DNA of 64,000 nucleotides from an uncultured Ruminococcus sp. (GTDB taxonomy: Bacteria; Bacillota; Clostridia; Oscillospirales; Ruminococcaceae): positions 1-64,000 of the forward strand of contig NZ_CAMYUE010000010.1 of assembly GCF_947301925.1 (NCBI RefSeq). The letters run 5' to 3'. The translations under genes and the position numbers were made by a program. This document shows positions 1 through 8,699 of the stretch, one piece after another (position 1 is the stretch's first letter; every line of letters begins with the position of its first letter). The notes below the pieces were generated by a model that worked only from the letters and a program-made list of their open reading frames with translations, ran no database searches and was not told the DNA's origin.

Positions 1-114
1 TCGAAGCCGCCCTGTCCGCCGCCGCCGAACTGGCTCATGTCGAAGCCGCCCTGTCCGCCGCCGCCGAACTGACTCATGTCGAAGCCGCCCATACCGCCTC
101 CGAACTGACTCATG
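1..114. repeat. 39-bp tandem repeat inside the secreted protein gene
   Basis: Units 1-39, 40-78 and a 36-bp variant 79-114 each encode FDMSQFGGGGQGG or a close form. The first two differ at one base (tggctcatg against tgactcatg). The array continues past the left edge, so copy number is unknown. Confidence 0.9.
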
Positions 115-230
115 TCGAAGCCGCCCTGCTCGTCAGCCGCGATGACTGAGGACGCCATAGGCAGACACGATGCGATCATCAGCGCTGAGACTGTTGAACT
201 GATGATCCTTTTGATTGTTTTTGATTTCAC
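1..230 (-). CDS. Secreted Gly/Phe-rich tandem-repeat protein, 5' part only
   Basis: The gene runs off the left edge; 76 codons are visible. It starts with GTG at 230-228, placed by an AAAGGAG ribosome site a few bases upstream. The first ~32 residues are a signal peptide: basic KSKTIKR, then a hydrophobic run ending near SSVIAA. What follows is a tandem repeat with core GGFDMSQFGGG, seen three times. The protein is therefore exported. The repeat style resembles the GGMPDFG-type stretches of the CotH-family protein at the other end of the window, so a CotH or carbohydrate-binding surface protein is possible, but no catalytic domain is visible here. Function unknown. Confidence 0.75.
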   Translation of the reverse strand, partial: MKSKTIKRIISSTVSALMIASCLPMASSVIAADEQGGFDMSQFGGGMGGFDMSQFGGGGQGGFDMSQFGGGGQGGF

Positions 231-770
231 TTCAATCACTCCTTTGTTTTTTAGGCAAAATTATGATTAAAGTAATCCCCATTGAGCTAAAAGCTCTATA
301 TTTTTTAAATATAGAATAAACTATTTGTGTACAGAACACAAGGCTTTAGTTGCGTTAATGAAAAATGCTGACCAAAAATTGCGGAGTTTATTAAATTAAA
401 AATTCGATGTCAGCTTAATATTAAAAGACTGGGTGGACAAAATGACGTTTAAGTGGATATTATACTATTTGTCATTTATTGTAAACATTATTACACTATT
501 AGTATTACCGAAAAATTGGTGTTTTTGAGCATTTTCTATATATTTTTGCGCAGACCGGCGCTGCCTGAAATGTCATCATAAATACAAAATAAGCATTTAG
601 TCTCCCATAGCTATTTTACCATTACAGCACCCTGCTCAGTCATTGCAAGCGCCCTCAGAGCGTTATTTCAGCCCGTTCACTAACCATTTATTGCTGTCCG
701 ATTTTATTTATGACGTTCACCGCACGGAACTCCCCTGCCCATTGCCGCCGGTCAGCCGCTTCATTTTTTA
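231..770. other. AT-rich intergenic region without a gene
   Basis: This stretch separates the minus-strand secreted protein from the plus-strand polysaccharide genes. I see no coding region with a ribosome site. It should hold the promoter of the minus-strand gene, but I could not fix it with confidence. Confidence 0.5.
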
Positions 771-799
771 TTGACTAATCCTATTGTATAATGTATAAT
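771..799 (+). promoter_or_regulatory. Sigma-A promoter of the ligase/flippase pair
   Basis: TTGACT (771-776), 17-base spacer, TATAAT (794-799). Transcription should begin near 806, which rules out the ATG at 791 as a start codon for the following gene. Confidence 0.8.
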
Positions 800-859
800 A
801 TAAAAGTATCCGGCTCCGTCATCGGACTGCCGCAAACATTATATAAAGAGGTACCTATC

Positions 860-2245
860 ATGCAGGATATCAAAAAAAGGCTGTCAGGCTTTCTCGAAGC
901 CCTGACATCAGAGCGCTTCTTCTTCTATTACATAGTATTCGTTATGATATCTCTCCCCGTGTCCGAGATATTCGACGAGATGCACTCCAACAGATTTATG
1001 AGCCAGCCCATCATCGTGGAGATGGCAGGCTATCTGGGAGTTTTTGCCTTCATCGTCCACTTTCTGAAACACCAGAAAATAAAATACTACCTCAGTGACC
1101 TTCTGTACTTTCTGCTGTTCGTATTTGCTATTGTATCGGCCATGCTGTCCCAGAACAGATACGATACCTTCCACGGCTTCTTCTACGACGAATGGCTTTC
1201 AAACTTCTTCGGCTACTTCAGTCTCATGCTGGCAGGCACCATGATACAGGACAAGCAGATGCGCAAGAAGATAATCAACGTTTTCATACTTGTCACCGTG
1301 ATACAGACCACCTTCGCCGTCTTGCAGACCTGCGGCATATACCTGAGAGAGTGCTATTACGACTCCAGCCTCATCATGGAGCTCAGAAGGTGCTACGGTC
1401 TCACACAGCACTCCAACTGGTACGCAGGCTTCAGCGTTCTCCTTTTCGCCTGCACCTCGGGAGTATTCCTCTACACCTCCAACAAGGTCACAAGGAACGC
1501 CGCCTATATCATTTCGCTCCTCAGCTTCTACACTCTCCTCTGTGCCGAAGCAAGGCTTGCATGGGTGGGAATATTCGCCTATCTGCTGTTCATAGTCATA
1601 TCCCTTGCCGTCATGAAGCTCAAGGGACTTGAAAAGGAAAAGTTCCTCAGCATACTGAAGCGCTTCGGCCTTCTCCTTGCAGGCATGACCGCCGTTGTCG
1701 CCTTCGTCATACTGGTCTGCGGCAAGATCACAGGCAAGATCAGCCAGACAAGCAACGAGATCAGTCAGGCAAGCGACTATTCCAATACCGACGCCCTCGC
1801 CACAGGCAGAATGTATATATGGAGATACGGACTGGAGGGAGTCCGCGGACACTGGCTGTTCGGCGTAGGTCTCGACAACTACAGGGACGTGTTCTTCAAG
1901 AGTCCCAGCTATTACAAGGGTATGCCGACACAGGGCAAGGGACACAACGAGTATTTCCATTACTTTGTGACGCAGGGTATATTCCAGCTCATCACCTACC
2001 TTACCCTCATGGTATACACAGCCGTTACAGGCATCAGAAACGTCATTCACAACGACGACAAGGAGGAGCGCTTCATCAACTGGATCCTTCTGGGTATGTT
2101 CTTCGGATATGCGGCACAGGCCTGCTTCAACAGCAGCGTGGTAAATATAGTGCCCTATTTCTGGATAACCGTGGGAATGTGCCTCACAAAGAAGAACCAG
2201 CGCTGCTTCGGATACAGAAAAGAAAAGAAAGCGGCAGGGAAATAA
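860..2245 (+). CDS. O-antigen ligase/Wzy-like polysaccharide polymerase
   Basis: Multi-pass membrane protein of 461 residues. Alternating hydrophobic segments and a large loop with RMYIWRYGLEG, a GVGLDNY motif and HNEYFHYFVTQG match the Wzy_C/O-antigen ligase family, which joins lipid-linked glycans to each other or to an acceptor on the outer face of the membrane. The ATG at 860 is chosen because AAGAGGT lies 8 bases upstream and the in-frame ATG at 791 is inside the promoter. A flippase gene follows after 27 bases, so the two probably form a transcript for exporting and assembling a surface glycan. Acceptor and substrate cannot be told from sequence. Confidence 0.8.
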   Translation: MQDIKKRLSGFLEALTSERFFFYYIVFVMISLPVSEIFDEMHSNRFMSQPIIVEMAGYLGVFAFIVHFLKHQKIKYYLSDLLYFLLFVFAIVSAMLSQNRYDTFHGFFYDEWLSNFFGYFSLMLAGTMIQDKQMRKKIINVFILVTVIQTTFAVLQTCGIYLRECYYDSSLIMELRRCYGLTQHSNWYAGFSVLLFACTSGVFLYTSNKVTRNAAYIISLLSFYTLLCAEARLAWVGIFAYLLFIVISLAVMKLKGLEKEKFLSILKRFGLLLAGMTAVVAFVILVCGKITGKISQTSNEISQASDYSNTDALATGRMYIWRYGLEGVRGHWLFGVGLDNYRDVFFKSPSYYKGMPTQGKGHNEYFHYFVTQGIFQLITYLTLMVYTAVTGIRNVIHNDDKEERFINWILLGMFFGYAAQACFNSSVVNIVPYFWITVGMCLTKKNQRCFGYRKEKKAAGK

Positions 2246-2272
2246 TCCCCGCCGTTTCAGGCTTATATAACA

Positions 2273-3694
2273 ATGAATAAATACAAAAATCTTGCATTCA
2301 ACACTGTGGTATTCACCATCGGCAGCTTCAGCTCCAAGATAATATCGCTGCTGCTGAACAATCTCTACACCAAGCACATCAGTCCGCCCCAGCTCTACAC
2401 CAAGAACCTCATCGAGACCCTGGCGCTGTTCATGATACCCGTATTCACCCTGTCCATGGGCGAGGCGGTCATACGCTTCGGTCTTGACGGCAGCACCGAC
2501 AAGAAAAAGGTATTCACCACTTCATCTGCGCTGACTCTTTCGGGACTTCTACTCACAGCGGCAGTGGTGCCTTTCATACAGTATATACCGTTTTTCTCAT
2601 CAGTGGGAAGCTATACCGTTCTGCTGATGATATACATATCCACATCTGCCCTTAGAGCACAGTGCTCCCAGTTCGTAAGGGCTCGGGAGCTCGTGAAGCT
2701 GTTCTCCCTTGACGGCATACTCACCACCTTCTGGCTGCTGATCTTCAACATCATATTCATCAGCCACCTGGGCATGGGCGTAAAGGGCTTCATGATATCG
2801 GTGATACTCTCGGATCTGTGCTCGTCGGTATTCCTGTTCATCACGGCAGGCCTGCGTAAGTACATCGACCGCAGGGCGTTCAGTCCGCAGCTGGGCAAGT
2901 CCATGCTGCTGTTCTGTCTCCCTCTCATACCTACCACCGTAATGTGGACGTTCACGGGCTTTTCCGACCAGCTTTTCATAAGCGGTATGAAGGGCGAGTC
3001 CCCCGCAGGTATATACTCCGCCGCCACCAAGATACCCAACCTCATTTCCATGCTGTCCACCATCTTTTTTCAGGCGTGGAATATGTCGGCAATAACCGAG
3101 AACGATTCCGAGGACCGCAACGTCTTTTACGAAAAGGTCTACGGAGCCTATGAGGCGGTGCTGTACATCGGAGCGGCAGGCCTGATACTTCTGGTAAAGC
3201 CTGTATCGGCGCTTCTCATAAACTACAGCGTGTACCCCGAATACCGCGGAGCCTGTATCTACACGCCCCTGCTTATCACGGCGGCGGTGTTCACCTGTCT
3301 CGACCTCTTCCTCGCCAGCATATACACCGCCACAAAGCACACGGTAAACGCATTTGTGACCATACTTGCGGCAGGTCTGTCAAATATAGTCCTGAACCTT
3401 CTGCTCATTCCGCGGCTGGGCATACAGGGAGCGGCTCTTGCCACATTCATCAGCTATCTTGTATGCTTCATCATAAGAATGATAGACGCAAGGCGTTTCG
3501 TACCATTCAGGTTCAGCCTTGTCACAAGTATTTCGGGAACGGCTCTGCTGCTGGGGATGTGTGCCGCGGCCATATTCCGTCCGAAGGGATATATCGTAAT
3601 ACTGGCAGTCATGACCGCGGTCATGGCAGCAATTTCCGCAAAGTCGCTTCTGCCGATGATAAAAGCAGTTCTGCGCCGCGTCAAAAGAGCATAA
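2273..3694 (+). CDS. Wzx/MATE-like polysaccharide flippase
   Basis: A 473-residue integral membrane protein with about 12-14 hydrophobic helices and a polysaccharide_synt-type N-terminus (AFNTVVFTIGSFSSKI). Members move undecaprenyl-linked oligosaccharides across the cytoplasmic membrane. The partner ligase/polymerase lies 27 bases upstream. No strong ribosome site precedes the ATG, so translation may depend on the upstream gene. After the stop, the interspersed repeat element A fills the gap to the next, convergent gene and may act as terminator. Confidence 0.85.
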   Translation: MNKYKNLAFNTVVFTIGSFSSKIISLLLNNLYTKHISPPQLYTKNLIETLALFMIPVFTLSMGEAVIRFGLDGSTDKKKVFTTSSALTLSGLLLTAAVVPFIQYIPFFSSVGSYTVLLMIYISTSALRAQCSQFVRARELVKLFSLDGILTTFWLLIFNIIFISHLGMGVKGFMISVILSDLCSSVFLFITAGLRKYIDRRAFSPQLGKSMLLFCLPLIPTTVMWTFTGFSDQLFISGMKGESPAGIYSAATKIPNLISMLSTIFFQAWNMSAITENDSEDRNVFYEKVYGAYEAVLYIGAAGLILLVKPVSALLINYSVYPEYRGACIYTPLLITAAVFTCLDLFLASIYTATKHTVNAFVTILAAGLSNIVLNLLLIPRLGIQGAALATFISYLVCFIIRMIDARRFVPFRFSLVTSISGTALLLGMCAAAIFRPKGYIVILAVMTAVMAAISAKSLLPMIKAVLRRVKRA

Positions 3695-3711
3695 AAAGCA
3701 CCTGTGCCAAC

Positions 3712-3994
3712 CGTGGTGCTTATATGGAAGTTTATGCGTAATTATCGGGGAAAACCTTTCCCAAAGACTTTATAACTGAATTCAGCCCGGTCAGGGCGCT
3801 CTCCCGGTTATTTCCGGAATTCACATTTCGTGTGGAGCGCCCTGCACGGGCTGAATTTTTATGCTAAAAGTTTTAGGAAGATAGTTTGAGGGTGACTCCC
3901 CGCAGTAACAGAGGGAACGCGCCTCCGTAAGAGAAACCATTTTCAAAAGTTTTTCCCTCAATATCACACGTATAGCTGCTATATGAGTATAGCG
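3712..3994 (-). repeat. Interspersed palindromic element, copy A
   Basis: This ~283-bp stretch matches, as reverse complement, the copy at 21534-21867. Shared blocks include tatactcatatag, gatattgaggg, cctaaaacttttagca and ataattacgcataaac. Its core is a long hairpin: arms 3779-3801 and 3835-3857 pair over 23 bases with two mismatches. The 33-base tip holds two small palindromes, CCGG-N6-CCGG and CACA-N5-TGTG. Relative to the flanks the tip is in the opposite orientation to copy B. The element sits between convergent genes. No ORF is apparent. Confidence 0.9.
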
Positions 3995-4016
3995 TTTAAG
4001 CGCAAGGGGCATCTAT

Positions 4017-4352
4017 TTACAGCAAAGCTCCCAGTTCCTCGCCGAGCCTTTTCAGCTCCTCAGCCAGCTCTCTGCTGTCATCGAAGAAGTTCCACAGCCC
4101 GTCCTCGGAGAGAACTCCCCTTTTCAGCTCTGATGGCAGTTCACCGTTCTCGTCGGCTGCAAAGTCCTTCTTCCACTGTCCGCCGTAATAACCGCCGAGG
4201 GTCTTTATATCCGCAAGCGACTTTGAATACGCTTCCAGAGCTTTTTCCAGTTTCGCACCCGCAGCCTGAGCTCTGTCAAAGGCCTTCTCCATTTTTTCTA
4301 TGCGCTCCACTGCTGCTTCATATTCCGTATTGTTCTTGTATTCCTTTTTCAT
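4017..4352 (-). CDS. DUF4298 family protein
   Basis: A 111-residue soluble, mostly helical protein. ERIEKMEKAFDRAQ near the N-terminus, the central YYGGQWKKDF and the RGVLSEDGLWNF segment agree with the DUF4298 family, whose function is not established. It stands alone between repeat copy A and an empty intergenic stretch. The ATG at 4352 has only a weak GGGTGA-type ribosome site. Confidence 0.75.
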   Translation of the reverse strand: MKKEYKNNTEYEAAVERIEKMEKAFDRAQAAGAKLEKALEAYSKSLADIKTLGGYYGGQWKKDFAADENGELPSELKRGVLSEDGLWNFFDDSRELAEELKRLGEELGALL

Positions 4353-4721
4353 TGCAAGTCACCCGTTTCTGAGATCTTCGTGCCGAAAACGGCGCTGATT
4401 TATTGTAACATATATCTTCCGCAAAGTCAATTCAGTAAGAGTACGTGCAGCTGTTCTGTTGTAATATTCCACAGTTGCGGCAAACCGTTTTTGTGCAATA
4501 CGCAGAACCTAAAAAGATTTTTTCGCTTATTAAACGGTTTTCGTTTGAATTCCGCCCTTTTCCGCCCCTCTTACAGAAGGCCTCACGGATAAGCAGAACA
4601 GTCAATATGTACCTGCAATGGTGAAAAAGCCAGCTCATAATACAAGTTAGACCACACTAATAAAAATAAGTTCCCATGAACTGTTATAAATAGTTAACCT
4701 GACGAAATAAGAAAAACCCAC
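4353..4721. other. Intergenic region, nothing recognised
   Basis: About 370 bases between divergent genes. No convincing small ORF, RNA or repeat. Its right edge carries the ABC exporter promoter. Confidence 0.5.
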
Positions 4722-4750
4722 TTGACAAATGTAAAAGAATATGCTAACAT
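4722..4750 (+). promoter_or_regulatory. Sigma-A promoter of the ABC exporter
   Basis: TTGACA (4722-4727), 17 bases, TAACAT (4745-4750). Transcription should start near 4757, so the in-frame ATG at 4751 cannot serve as start codon. Confidence 0.85.
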
Positions 4751-4796
4751 ATGAATAGACACTCATATGTTCGTATGAACTTATCACGCGAACATA
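4748..4796. promoter_or_regulatory. Candidate operator overlapping the exporter start site
   Basis: Three nested dyads lie around the predicted start: CATATG at 4748 and 4764, the near-palindrome GTTCGTATGAAC (4769-4780), and TATGTTCG (4766-4773) paired with CGAACATA (4789-4796). The placement right behind the -10 fits a repressor site such as TetR type. No regulator gene is adjacent. Confidence 0.5.
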
Positions 4797-4831
4797 AGAC
4801 TGATATAGTTATGACACAGGGGGTAAATGTT

Positions 4832-5548
4832 ATGAGCAAAAAAGATAAGAAATTCCTTTCGGTCAGCGGACTGAAAAAGAGCTTCGGCAGCGGAGATACC
4901 CGCCAGGAGGTACTGAAGGGTCTTGACTTCACAGTGGCAAAGGGCGAGTTCTGTGTGCTTCTCGGTCCCTCGGGCTCGGGAAAATCCACGCTGCTGAATA
5001 TACTTGGCGGCATTGACAGCGCAGACGAAGGCGCAATATCAATAAACGGCGACAAGCTCGAAGAAATGGACGAAAAGGGCCTGACCCGCTACAGACGCAA
5101 GCATCTGGGCTATGTGTTCCAGATGTATAACCTGATACCCAACCTCAACGTAAAGGAGAACATCGAAACAGGCGCATATCTCTCGGATAAGCCTCTGGAT
5201 ATCGACGAGCTCCTGAAGATACTGGGACTCTACGAGCACCGCCACAAGCTTCCCAATCAGCTTTCGGGCGGTCAGCAGCAGAGAGTCTCCATAGGCCGCG
5301 CCATTGTAAAGAACCCCGATATCCTCCTCTGCGACGAACCCACGGGAGCTCTCGACTACAATACCTCAAAGGAGATATTGCAGCTCATAGAGGAGGTAAA
5401 CCGTAAGTACGGCAATACCATAATCATGGTAACTCATAACGAGGCCATAAAACAGATGGCAGACCATGTCATAAAGCTCCGCGACGGCAGGATAAGACAT
5501 GACGACATCAACAAGAATAAGCTCACCGCTGCCGAGATAGAGTGGTAA
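4832..5548 (+). CDS. ABC transporter ATP-binding protein (MacB/LolD type)
   Basis: A 238-residue nucleotide-binding subunit. Visible motifs: Walker A GPSGSGKST, signature LSGGQQQR, Walker B LLCDEPTGALD and the switch histidine in MVTHN. This subclass pairs with FtsX-type permeases and powers export or mechanical work from the cytoplasmic face. ATG 4832 is preferred over 4751 and 4811 because GGGGGT lies 7 bases ahead and the protein then begins MSKKDKKFLSV just before the domain. The permease gene starts 13 bases after the stop. The dyad-rich region behind the promoter suggests repressor control by an unidentified signal. Confidence 0.92.
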   Translation: MSKKDKKFLSVSGLKKSFGSGDTRQEVLKGLDFTVAKGEFCVLLGPSGSGKSTLLNILGGIDSADEGAISINGDKLEEMDEKGLTRYRRKHLGYVFQMYNLIPNLNVKENIETGAYLSDKPLDIDELLKILGLYEHRHKLPNQLSGGQQQRVSIGRAIVKNPDILLCDEPTGALDYNTSKEILQLIEEVNRKYGNTIIMVTHNEAIKQMADHVIKLRDGRIRHDDINKNKLTAAEIEW

Positions 5549-5561
5549 GGGGGCGGACAAA

Positions 5562-8317
5562 ATGAAAAAGCAGGTATCATTCGGCAAAAGGCCGAAAAAT
5601 CCCCTGCGCAGACGCGTATGGAAGGATATGCTCCGCGACAGGAAACGCTATCTGATGATAAGCCTGATGCTGATAGTGACTATCGGCTTCGTTTCGGGTA
5701 TGTATGTTGCCAATAACAGTATGCTCAACACCCTTTCCGAAAACGTGGAAACCCTGAAGCGTGAGGACGGTCATTTCACGCTCTCAAAGAAAGCCGACGA
5801 GAAGACTCTGAAGGCTATCGGAACGGGGCAGCGTGCGGACGTAGTCTCCGTATACCGTCAGCGTGCCTACGACAAGGCTGACGAGGAGGTGGAAAAGGCC
5901 GTATCCGAAGCCACGGAGGAAAAGGTGGCAGAGCAGGTAAAGGAAGCCATAAAAGCGCAGGTCACAGCCGCCGTTGACGAGCAGGCAGCAGCCGCAAAGG
6001 CTATGGGAGCCGATATCCCTGCGGCTCAGCGCGAGGAATTGATAAGCTCCGCCTATGAGACCGCACTTGCCGAAAACTACGATAAGGCCTATGAGGAAGG
6101 GCTGAAAAAAGCCATGGACTCCGAGGACTACAGCAAGGCTGTCTCCGACGCCAAGGACGAAGCCAGAAAAGAGATCGACAAGGAGATCGACGAGAAATAC
6201 ACCGAGCTTGCCGACCGTTACGGACTCAACGAGACCGCCGATGACGTTCCTGTTACGGTATACGAGCTTTTCTTCAAGGACACGGCGGAGAAGCTCCCCG
6301 CGGACAACGGCTATTCGGGAACTATCCGCGTTTACGGCCCGCGCAGGGATATAGACCTATACAATATCAACAAGGGCAGAGCTCCACAGAACGAAAACGA
6401 AATAATCATCGACCGTATGCACGCCGACAACGCAAAGATAAAGATCGGCGACACCGTTTCCGCAGGCGGCGTCGAGTATGAGGTCGTGGGACTTGCGGCC
6501 TTTGTGGACTACACCGCACTTTACGAGAGCAATACCGATACAATGTTCGACGCTCTTACCTTTGACGTCGGAATGACCACTGACGAGGGATTTAAGCGAA
6601 TCCGCGCAAATACCGTCGCAAATTACGGCTTTACCTACAATAAAAAGCCTGCCGACGAGTTTGAGGAAAAGGATATGTCCGAAAACTTCCTGAAAGCCCT
6701 CATAACCCAGACCGCAGCCTCCGACACGGAGGATACCGAGATAACGGACTATGTTCCCGCATATGCCAATCAGTCAATGACGTTTGCCGAGAACGATCTC
6801 GGCAAGGATAAGGCCATGGGCGGAGTGCTGCTGTACATACTCACAGCTGTGCTTGCATTCATCTTCGCGGTGACTATCAGCACCACCCTTGAACAGGAGG
6901 CCTCAGTTATCGGCACTCTCAGGGCTTCGGGCTATACAAGGGGCGAGATGCTGAGATACTACATGAGCGCTCCCCTGATAATAGTGGTCATAGCTGCTGT
7001 TATCGGCAATATACTGGGATACACCTTCTTCAAGAACACCGTTGCGGATATGTACTACAGCAGCTACAGTCTGCCGAGCTTCAAGACGCTGTGGACTCCC
7101 GAGGCATTTGTAAAGACTACCATCGTGCCTATAATCCTCATGCTGGTCATAAACGCAGTTGTCATCACGAGGACGCTGAAGCTGTCGCCGCTCAGGTTCC
7201 TGAGACACGACCTGAAACGCAAGACAAGGAAAAAGGCCATAAGGCTGCCGAAATGGAAGTTCTTCCAGCGCTTCAGGATAAGGGTGTTCCTCCAGAATAT
7301 CCCCAATTATATCATGCTTTTCGTGGGTATAACCTTCGTTATGCTGCTTATATCAATGGCAGTGGGTATGCCCGAGACCTTGTCCTATTATCAGGACTCT
7401 ATGGGCGATATGATGTTTGCCGAGGATCAGCTCATTCTCAGCTCAACCGAGGACGAGGACGGAAATCTCATCGAGACCGCAGCCGCAGGCGCAGAGCGCT
7501 TCTCCATAACATCACTGGAGAGAAAATCCGATGTCTACAACGAGGAGGTCTCGGTCTACGGCATAGAGAAGGGCAGCAGATATGTAAAGCTCGGCAGCAT
7601 CGCCGAAAACTCGGTATATATATCGCAAGCTAATCAGACAAGTATAATGTGGCTGTGGGCGATACCGTTACCCTCTCGGAAAAATACGAGCATAAGGACT
7701 ATAAATGGACAGTGGGCGGTATCTTTGATTATTCCGCAGGCGTGTCCGTTTTCATGGACAACGAGCAGTTCAACAGGGTCTTTGAAAAGAAGGAAGGAGA
7801 CTTCAGCGGATATATGGCAGATACTGCCATCACCGACATAGACGGCGAATATATCGCCAAGGAGATAACATCTCAGGATATGATAAAGGTGGCGGATCAG
7901 CTGGATAAATCAATGGGCTCTTATATGCTGTATTTCCAGTATGTATGCTTCATAGTGGCAGCTATAATACTCTATCTGCTTACGAAGATAATCATTGAGA
8001 AAAACCAGCGTTCTATCTCCATGACCAAGATACTGGGCTACGAAAACGGCGAGATAGCCTCCCTTTACCTGATACCGACAGCTGTCGTGGTATTCTTCTC
8101 GGAATTCCTGGCAATGTACCTGGGCTACAAGCTCATGTCCTTATTCTGGAAGCTCATCATGATGAAGATGAGCGGCTGGTTCGCATTTATCCTGCCGCCA
8201 TCGGGCTTCGTAAAGGAGTTCCTGCTGGTATTCGCAGCATATCTTATCATAACGATACTGGACTTTATCCGCATACGCAGGATACCAAAGGTACTTGCAC
8301 TGAAAAATGCGGAATAA
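5562..8317 (+). pseudogene. FtsX-like ABC permease, interrupted by a 1-base frameshift
   Basis: Reading from 5562 continues to 7841, but sequence after about 7632 becomes unlike a permease. The correct continuation is in another frame (from about 7634, ADKYNVAVGDTV-like) and ends at 8317. Restoring one base near 7632-7636 gives exactly 919 codons. The rebuilt protein has a TM helix near residue 35, a long Ala/Glu/Lys-rich coiled-coil ectodomain (about 80-230), a MacB-like periplasmic part, an FtsX core (about 425-540), a second TM block near 590, another ectodomain and a final TM block. It would pair with the upstream ATPase. The break is not in a homopolymer; it may be a real mutation or an assembly error. 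Confidence 0.8.
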
Positions 8318-8337
8318 TGACAAAACACATAATTATC

Positions 8338-8369
8338 AGCCGCGGAGTAGCCTGCTTCGCGGCTTTTTC
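8338..8369 (+). terminator. Rho-independent terminator of the ABC exporter
   Basis: AGCCGCG (8338-8344) pairs with CGCGGCT (8358-8364), followed by a short T run. Confidence 0.8.
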
Positions 8370-8446
8370 GTTCCGCGCCGCTCCATAAGCTCCGCTGATG
8401 TGTGAAAGCAATTCCAGCAGCTATTGATTAATTCACACAAATTCTA

Positions 8447-8475
8447 TTGAAAAACAGCAAAAAATATGTTATAAT
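8447..8475 (+). promoter_or_regulatory. Sigma-A promoter of the c-di-GMP operon
   Basis: TTGAAA (8447-8452), 17 bases, TATAAT (8470-8475). Transcription should start near 8482, which gives a leader of about 218 bases before the first gene. Confidence 0.85.
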
Positions 8476-8481
8476 TAATGT

Positions 8482-8690
8482 ATACTCAATAACCGCCTTA
8501 TGGCGGTTATTGCCCCGGACCTCGTCCGGGGAGCGCAAATTCAGTATGAAATAAAAGATTTGCGCCTCACATTTCTTTATGTCAAGCTCATTTTACCCTG
8601 AAGGGCAAAACAAAGTGCAGGGAAAATTATCAATACATCGGATCAATTCATAAGGAAGCGGTCAAACGCCTTTTATCCGCTTCAGAAAGG
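8482..8690 (+). promoter_or_regulatory. Highly structured 5' leader of the diguanylate cyclase gene
   Basis: The leader holds consecutive hairpins: 8488-8511 (10-bp stem, TTAT loop), 8513-8531 (CCCCGGAC/GTCCGGGG, CTC loop), 8533-8565 (GCGCAAAT/ATTTGCGC), 8591-8610 (TTTT-CCCT/AGGG-AAAA) and 8655-8683 (GAAGCGG/CCGCTTC), the last just ahead of the GGGGGG ribosome site. I could not match it to the c-di-GMP-I or -II riboswitch consensus. It may be a cis-acting RNA of another type or a set of attenuating hairpins. Confidence 0.5.
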
Positions 8691-8699
8691 GGGGCACTT

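Noticed and set aside
1..114. CRISPR array
   Set aside because: The 39-bp units are in-frame coding repeats without spacers.
791..859. Upstream ATG at 791 as start of the ligase
   Set aside because: It lies inside the -10/-35 promoter; ATG 860 has a ribosome site.
1199..2377. 392-residue minus-strand ORF
   Set aside because: Lies antisense over the O-antigen ligase gene; low-complexity His/Glu/Val composition and no ribosome site. A shadow frame.
8591..8630. c-di-GMP-I riboswitch (GGGCAAAACAAAG)
   Set aside because: The second half of the consensus and the tetraloop-receptor parts are missing; only the leader as a structured RNA is kept.
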